Source: Pseudomonadota bacterium
GTDB taxonomy: Bacteria > Desulfobacterota > Desulfobacteria > Desulfobacterales > Desulfosarcinaceae
Reading direction: 5' to 3'
Assembly (NCBI GenBank): GCA_023435265.1
Contig: JAEYRZ010000180.1
Location: forward strand, 33,521 to 97,520
Length of the DNA stretch: 64,000 bases
Both the position numbers and the translations under genes were made by a program. Below, one piece after another: positions 58,860 through 64,000 of the stretch. The notes beneath the pieces are model-generated. The model was not told where the DNA came from, did no database searches, and worked only from the letters and a program-made list of their open reading frames with translations. The number at the start of each line of letters is the position of its first letter. Position 1 is the first letter of the stretch.

Positions 58860-59015
58860 TCAGACTTTTTCACCCGTTGCAAGAGATCTGCATTCTTGAC
58901 GGCACAGGCGCAGGGCCTCGACGCAGCCGCTCGGCGTGCGGTCGGCACACTGGACAAACCGCTCCTCGCAGCGATACTGGCACAGGTTGCGTTCCTCCTG
59001 GGAATTGTTCGCCAT
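58860..59015 (-). CDS. Tiny twin-CX3C helical-hairpin protein
   Basis: A 51-residue protein starts at ATG 59015 with a full GGAGGT (59025-59020) five bases upstream. The Cys layout is C-X3-C-X6-C (LCQYRCEERFVQC) then C-X6-C-X3-C (GCVEALRLCRQEC), a symmetric arrangement that would pair two helices through disulfides or bind a metal, similar to CHCH-type proteins. There is no signal peptide. The plus strand over this region has no supported gene. Divergent from the dehydrogenase gene at 59238. I do not recognise the family. Confidence 0.65.
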   Translation of the reverse strand: MANNSQEERNLCQYRCEERFVQCADRTPSGCVEALRLCRQECRSLATGEKV

Positions 59016-59237
59016 AAGCACCTCCGTCATTTTCGGTTCTTCAAAGGTTAACCATGCGTTGCCGTTCCGACAAGCGCGAAAACCGGCGCCGGCCGCGGAC
59101 GATGCGCTCATTGTGACTTGACCCTCCGGGCTGAATTGCCTATATAACTTCACTTCATCCGGCCGCCCCGGCAAACCATTCGGCGGGCGGCGGATGCACA
59201 AGCAAAGCAGCGCCGCGGGCGGCGAGAAAGGACCAGA

Positions 59238-60320
59238 ATGGGCAAGACATACAAGATTGCGGTGATCCCCGGGGATGGCACGGGTCCGGAAGTGGTCCGA
59301 GAGGGGCGCAAGGCCCTTGCCGCGGCCGGAGCGAAATTCGGCTTCGCACTGGAGATGACCGACTTCGATTTCGGCGGCGAACGCTACCTGCGCACCGGTG
59401 AGATTCTGCCGGCGTCCGCCGTGGACGATCTGAAGCGTTGCGATGCGATTTACCTGGGGGCGATCGGCCATCCCGGCGTAAAACCCGGTATCCTGGAGAA
59501 AGGCATCCTGTTGCGCCTGCGTTTCGAACTGGACCAGTACATCAACCTGCGGCCCGTACGACTCTATCCCGGTGTGGAGACGCCCCTGAAAAACAAAGGT
59601 CCGGAGCATATCGACTACGTGGTGGTGCGCGAGAATACCGGCGGCATCTATACCGGGACCGGCGGCATCTCCATGAAAGGCACGCCGCATGAAGTGGCCG
59701 TGCAGAGCATGGTGTACAACCGTTTTCAAGTCGAGCGCTGCCTGCGGTACGCCTTCGACTATGCCCGCCGGTTCGGCAAGAAGGCGCGCGGCAAAGGCGA
59801 TGCCAACACCCTCGCCCTGGTGGGCAAGACCAACGTGCTGACCTACGTGTTCGACCTGTGGGAAAGAACCTTTCACGAGATCGGCGCCCGGGATTACCCG
59901 GATGTCAAGCGCGAATACTACCACGTGGACGCCACCTGCATGTACATGGTCAAAAGCCCGGAGTGGTTCGACGTCCTGGTGACCTCCAACATGTTCGGGG
60001 ACATCATCACCGATCTGGGCGCCGAGACGCAGGGGGGGATGGGCATTGCGGCCGGCGGCAACATCAATCCCGAAGGCGTGAGCATGTTCGAGCCCATCGG
60101 CGGATCGGCACCCAAGTACACGGGTCGGAACGTCATCAATCCGCTGGCCGCGATCTGCGCCGGCGCCATGCTGCTCGAACACCTGGGCGAAACCGAAGCC
60201 GCGGCCGCCGTCGAAGACGCGGTGCGGCAGGTTACCGGCACCAAGCTGAAAAGCCTGTCGGCCGGCAAAATGGGCTACAGCACCACCGCCGTCGGCGATC
60301 TGGTGGCCGAACGCGTGTAA
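59238..60320 (+). CDS. 3-isopropylmalate/isocitrate dehydrogenase family enzyme
   Basis: A 360-residue NAD(P)-dependent beta-decarboxylating dehydrogenase. ATG 59238 follows AAAGGA. Motifs: IAVIPGDGTGPEVV, GAIGHPGVKPGILEKGILLR, FELDQYINLRPVRLYPGVET, VVVRENTGGIYTGTGG, the Lys/Asp pair in VHVDATCMYM-like YYHVDATCMYMV, and TSNMFGDIITDLGAETQGGM with FEPIGGSAPKYTGRNVINP near the C-terminus. The loop after LEKG has LLRLRFELD as in 3-isopropylmalate dehydrogenase rather than the Ser of isocitrate dehydrogenase, so LeuB or a tartrate/malate-type enzyme is likelier. No leu genes are adjacent; it precedes the ABC ATPase by eight bases. Confidence 0.9.
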   Translation: MGKTYKIAVIPGDGTGPEVVREGRKALAAAGAKFGFALEMTDFDFGGERYLRTGEILPASAVDDLKRCDAIYLGAIGHPGVKPGILEKGILLRLRFELDQYINLRPVRLYPGVETPLKNKGPEHIDYVVVRENTGGIYTGTGGISMKGTPHEVAVQSMVYNRFQVERCLRYAFDYARRFGKKARGKGDANTLALVGKTNVLTYVFDLWERTFHEIGARDYPDVKREYYHVDATCMYMVKSPEWFDVLVTSNMFGDIITDLGAETQGGMGIAAGGNINPEGVSMFEPIGGSAPKYTGRNVINPLAAICAGAMLLEHLGETEAAAAVEDAVRQVTGTKLKSLSAGKMGYSTTAVGDLVAERV

Positions 60321-60327
60321 GGTCGAG

Positions 60328-61860
60328 ATGGTGGAATCATCCGGACAGACGCTTGCGGGGTCGATCTATCATCCGGATACAAGCGCATTTATTGAATTCG
60401 AACACGTCGCGGTGCGCCTTGGCGGCCGCAAGGTGCTGACGGACATCGACTGGCGTATCGAGCGGGGGCAGAACTGGGCGCTGTGGGGCGGAAACGGCGC
60501 CGGCAAGAGCACCCTGGCCAGGGCGCTGCTCGGTGAGGCCGCCGTGGTGGCAGGCTTCATCCGACGCGGGGACGATACGCGTCCGCGTTCCGGCCGGGCA
60601 CGCCCGGCGGTGGCCCTCGTCTCCTCGGACCAGTATCACCGGTTTTATGAGCAGGAGCGCATGCTCGAGGAAATGCGCGGGTTCAGCGGGCGGGGCCGGG
60701 AAACCCGGGTGGGCGATCTGACGCTGCCCGAAGGCGGCGCCGAACACGAACAGCGGCGGCGGTGGATTGAAACCCTGCTCGGTTTGACCCCGGTGTTGAG
60801 CAAGCCGCTGCTATCGCTTTCATCCGGCGAAATGCGCAAGCTGCTGCTCGGCAGGGCGTTGTTGCAGCATCCGAGGATGCTGGTGCTGGACGAGCCCTTC
60901 AACGGGCTGGACGCCGAGAACCGGCGCTCCTTGAAGCTGGCCCTCGCGCAGATGTGCGCCGGCGGCGAAACCCAGCTGGTGCTGATCACCCACCGCCTTT
61001 CCGAAATTCCCGAAGGCTTCGGCCACATCCTGCATCTCGAACAGGGCCGCGTAGTCTGGCAGGGCGCACGGACCGCTTTTCCGGCCCACCTCGACCATCA
61101 GGAAGCGCAGCGCCGGAAGCCCGCAGGCGCCTGGAGCGCGCCGGACGCGGCACCGCCTTGCGGCGCTCCCCTGGTCCGCATGCATGCCGCGAGCGTACGC
61201 TTCGGCCGGCGGCCGGTGCTCGAAGATGTGGACTGGGCCGTGAACGCCGGCGAGCAGTGGGCCGTGATCGGTCCCAACGGCGCCGGCAAGACCACCCTGC
61301 TCAAGTTGATCACCGGGGAGCAACTCCAGGCGTATGCCAACCGGATCGAGCTGTTCGGCAGGCAGAAAGGGTCGGGCGAAGCCGTTCAGGAACTCAAGGA
61401 CCGGATCGGGCACATGGACGATGTGCTGCAGGCCCGCTACCAGCTGGACATGACCGGACTGGACGTGGTGTGTTCGGGGTTCTTCGACTCGCTCGGGCTC
61501 TATCGCCGCTGCACGCCGGAGCAGATCGAAACCGCCCGGCAGTGGTTGTCGCGCCTGGACCTCGAATCACTCGCGGCCCTGCGCTTCGCGCGCCTGTCGT
61601 TCGGGCAGCAGCGCCTGCTGTTGATCGCCCGCGCCATGGTCAAGTCGCCGAGTCTGCTGATTCTCGACGAACCGTGCAACGGGCTGGACGCCAAAAACCG
61701 CCGGCGGCTGCTCGCCCTGCTGGACCGCATCGCCGGCCAGGGTACGGCCAGCCTGATCTACACCAGCCACCGGCCCGACGAAATGCCCGACTGCATCACC
61801 CACCGGCTTTATCTTGAAAACGGTCGGGTGGTGCGCACTGCACGGCGCCTGGATCTTTAA
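60328..61860 (+). CDS. ModF-like tandem ABC ATPase
   Basis: A soluble protein of 510 residues with two ABC ATPase domains. First: Walker A GGNGAGKST, signature LSSGEMRKLLLG, Walker B MLVLDEP. Second: GPNGAGKTT, LSFGQQRLLLI, LLILDEP. There are no membrane segments and no permease neighbour. The order, length and the ELFGRQKGSGE segment resemble ModF/PhrA, linked to molybdate transport clusters, though no mod genes lie here. The start at 60328 has a weak site; the gene follows the dehydrogenase by seven bases and is probably co-transcribed. Confidence 0.88.
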   Translation: MVESSGQTLAGSIYHPDTSAFIEFEHVAVRLGGRKVLTDIDWRIERGQNWALWGGNGAGKSTLARALLGEAAVVAGFIRRGDDTRPRSGRARPAVALVSSDQYHRFYEQERMLEEMRGFSGRGRETRVGDLTLPEGGAEHEQRRRWIETLLGLTPVLSKPLLSLSSGEMRKLLLGRALLQHPRMLVLDEPFNGLDAENRRSLKLALAQMCAGGETQLVLITHRLSEIPEGFGHILHLEQGRVVWQGARTAFPAHLDHQEAQRRKPAGAWSAPDAAPPCGAPLVRMHAASVRFGRRPVLEDVDWAVNAGEQWAVIGPNGAGKTTLLKLITGEQLQAYANRIELFGRQKGSGEAVQELKDRIGHMDDVLQARYQLDMTGLDVVCSGFFDSLGLYRRCTPEQIETARQWLSRLDLESLAALRFARLSFGQQRLLLIARAMVKSPSLLILDEPCNGLDAKNRRRLLALLDRIAGQGTASLIYTSHRPDEMPDCITHRLYLENGRVVRTARRLDL

Positions 61861-61920
61861 CAGCCTGTTAACGTCTCTGCCGCTCGGCCGCCGCCCTTTG
61901 GGGTGTTCCGCCCGCCCGGG

Positions 61921-63162
<1,242 letters not shown>

Positions 63163-63455
63163 GAGGTCATCATTCCTGAAAAAGTTTACCCTACGGTAAC
63201 CATCATTCGTCCGGCTGCATGATATGCATTTGGCATGCCTGAAATGCCTGGGAAGAAATGACGGAATCGCGGTTCACACAATCATATCGCCCGGCCAAGA
63301 TCAAGAGGGGCGGAAGCGTCGGCCGGTTTTACGGGCCGCGCGTCATGGGTTCACAATGGTTGCCGCGGCGCCGGCGCACGACGGCCGCGCCGCCTTTTCT
63401 CAGGGGTGCTCCCAGTCCGCGGAAAAGCCGCGCCGATCGCGCATGCAGAATTAAA

Positions 63456-63628
63456 TTGGGGTCGGCGTCGGTATCGGAATCGGTATCGAACAAGGCCGCC
63501 GGTATTGTCCGATGCCGGAAAGCGTATTCCGGCGACGGCGTTGCAATGGCGATTGCTACCCCATACCGACCCCGACCCTGATACCGACGCCGACCCCGTT
63601 TCAGCAGGTCACATTTGCATGCGATAAT
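63456..63628. repeat. GGGGTCGG-bordered dispersed repeat, copy C
   Basis: This is the longest copy, from TTGGGGTCGGCGTCGG to ACATTTGCATGCGATAAT. An inner palindrome pairs TCGGTATCGGAATCGG with the CCGACCCCGACC / GATACCGACGCCGACC side. It lies in the 560-base gap 63163-63722 between clpX and the last gene. Same orientation as copy B at 56608. Confidence 0.85.
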
Positions 63629-63722
63629 CCTGCGGTCGCGCCGGGCGTACATTGCATTTTTTGTGATTACAGGTTATGGCATCGGCTTATTTCGTGGTGT
63701 CGATCGAGGAGGCGGGTTCGGT

Positions 63723-63992
63723 ATGCTGGGTCCCATGGGTATTTACATCACGGCCGTTCTGGCGGCCAACTACACGGCCACCTGGTTCGTCCCGCTGCCG
63801 GTCTTCGGCATGGTGTCGATCGGAACGCTGATCTTCGGCATCACCTTCACCCAGCGGGACCGGGTGCACCGCCACGGCCGCAAGGCGGTTTACGCCATGA
63901 TCCTGGCCGCTGCGCTGGGCATGGTGGCGGAGTCGCTTTTACTCGGGGTGGAGCCTGTCACTTATACACAAAAGACGCTGCCGACCAATTAG
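63723..63992 (+). CDS. Short VUT-like (queuosine-precursor transporter-like) membrane protein
   Basis: The ATG at 63723 has GAGGAGG about 10 nt upstream. The product begins MLGPMGIYITAVLAANYTAT, then VSIGTLIFGITFTQRDRVHR and AVYAMILAAALGMVAESLLL: three membrane helices that resemble the N-terminal half of the VUT/YhhQ family (the RD-H motif after helix two is typical). After LLGVEP the similarity stops and a TAG follows at 63990. Full VUT proteins are about 170-230 residues, so this 89-residue version looks truncated or frameshifted; a domain-only protein is possible. Just 8 bases remain in the window beyond it. Confidence 0.5.
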   Translation: MLGPMGIYITAVLAANYTATWFVPLPVFGMVSIGTLIFGITFTQRDRVHRHGRKAVYAMILAAALGMVAESLLLGVEPVTYTQKTLPTN

Positions 63993-64000
63993 ACGGTGTA

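Noticed and set aside
58788..59051. Plus-strand 87-codon frame with a twin-arginine-like start (FFTR, LALPGSDF).
   Set aside because: Its ribosome site is weak and the minus strand has a better-supported Cys-rich small gene with GGAGGT.

Overview
The window is a chromosomal segment of a GC-rich, Gram-negative anaerobe, most likely a sulfate-reducing member of the Desulfobacterota (Desulfobacteraceae/Desulfosarcina-like). This rests on a beta-oxidation block (acyl-CoA dehydrogenase, acyl-CoA synthetase, EtfAB and a membrane Etf:quinone Fe-S oxidoreductase), a CooC-type ATPase for CO dehydrogenase maturation, a cysteine desulfidase, an outer-membrane Omp85/TamB pair, and a CCG-domain Fe-S oxidoreductase whose frame carries a UGA at a conserved Cys position, which I read as selenocysteine. 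No rRNA, tRNA, CRISPR array, intact insertion sequence or prophage was seen.

Layout. 1-790 is AT-rich with a membrane-protein gene running off the left edge and a 20-bp direct repeat. 791-4685 holds two minus-strand envelope genes, a decayed partial copy of one of them, and a DUF5996 gene. 5085-16762 is the sulfur/fatty-acid block: cysteine desulfurase, the predicted selenoprotein, a FadR-type TetR regulator with a clear operator, fadE, fadD, the Etf:quinone oxidoreductase and etfBA. 17083-24195 encodes TamB and an Omp85 protein with about seven POTRA units. 24593-31838 is one tightly coupled operon: TetR, SulP transporter, a cytidylate-kinase-like/BON/receiver fusion, a membrane histidine kinase, two stand-alone receivers and a kinase-like protein lacking an ATPase domain. 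31863-36776 (minus) holds membrane, Cys-rich, histone-deacetylase-like, universal-stress and lipoprotein genes. 36953-39771 has convergent cyuA and pepA. 40004-44412 is a minus operon cooC / Ski2-like helicase / dgkA / queuosine-tRNA mannosyltransferase. 44713-46415 has two lipoproteins, one ending in a Hint (intein-like) domain. 46670-55949 holds a small zinc-ribbon protein, a relic of a REP-associated transposase, peptidase U32, ComEC, and a HEAT / HD-GYP / Nudix operon. 56015-61860 has a stand-alone CBM48 protein, an AraC regulator with azlCD, a tiny twin-CX3C protein, an IPMDH/IDH-family dehydrogenase and a ModF-like ABC ATPase. 61921-63992 has clpX without clpP and a short VUT-like protein.

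Two families of dispersed palindromic repeats punctuate intergenic spaces: CACAGAG hairpins (4766, 16923, 24352) and a longer GGGGTCGG-bordered element (7887, 56608, 63456). The strongest novel leads are the UGA-containing Fe-S oxidoreductase with its SECIS-like hairpin, the SulP-centred signalling operon, and the Hint-terminated lipoprotein.
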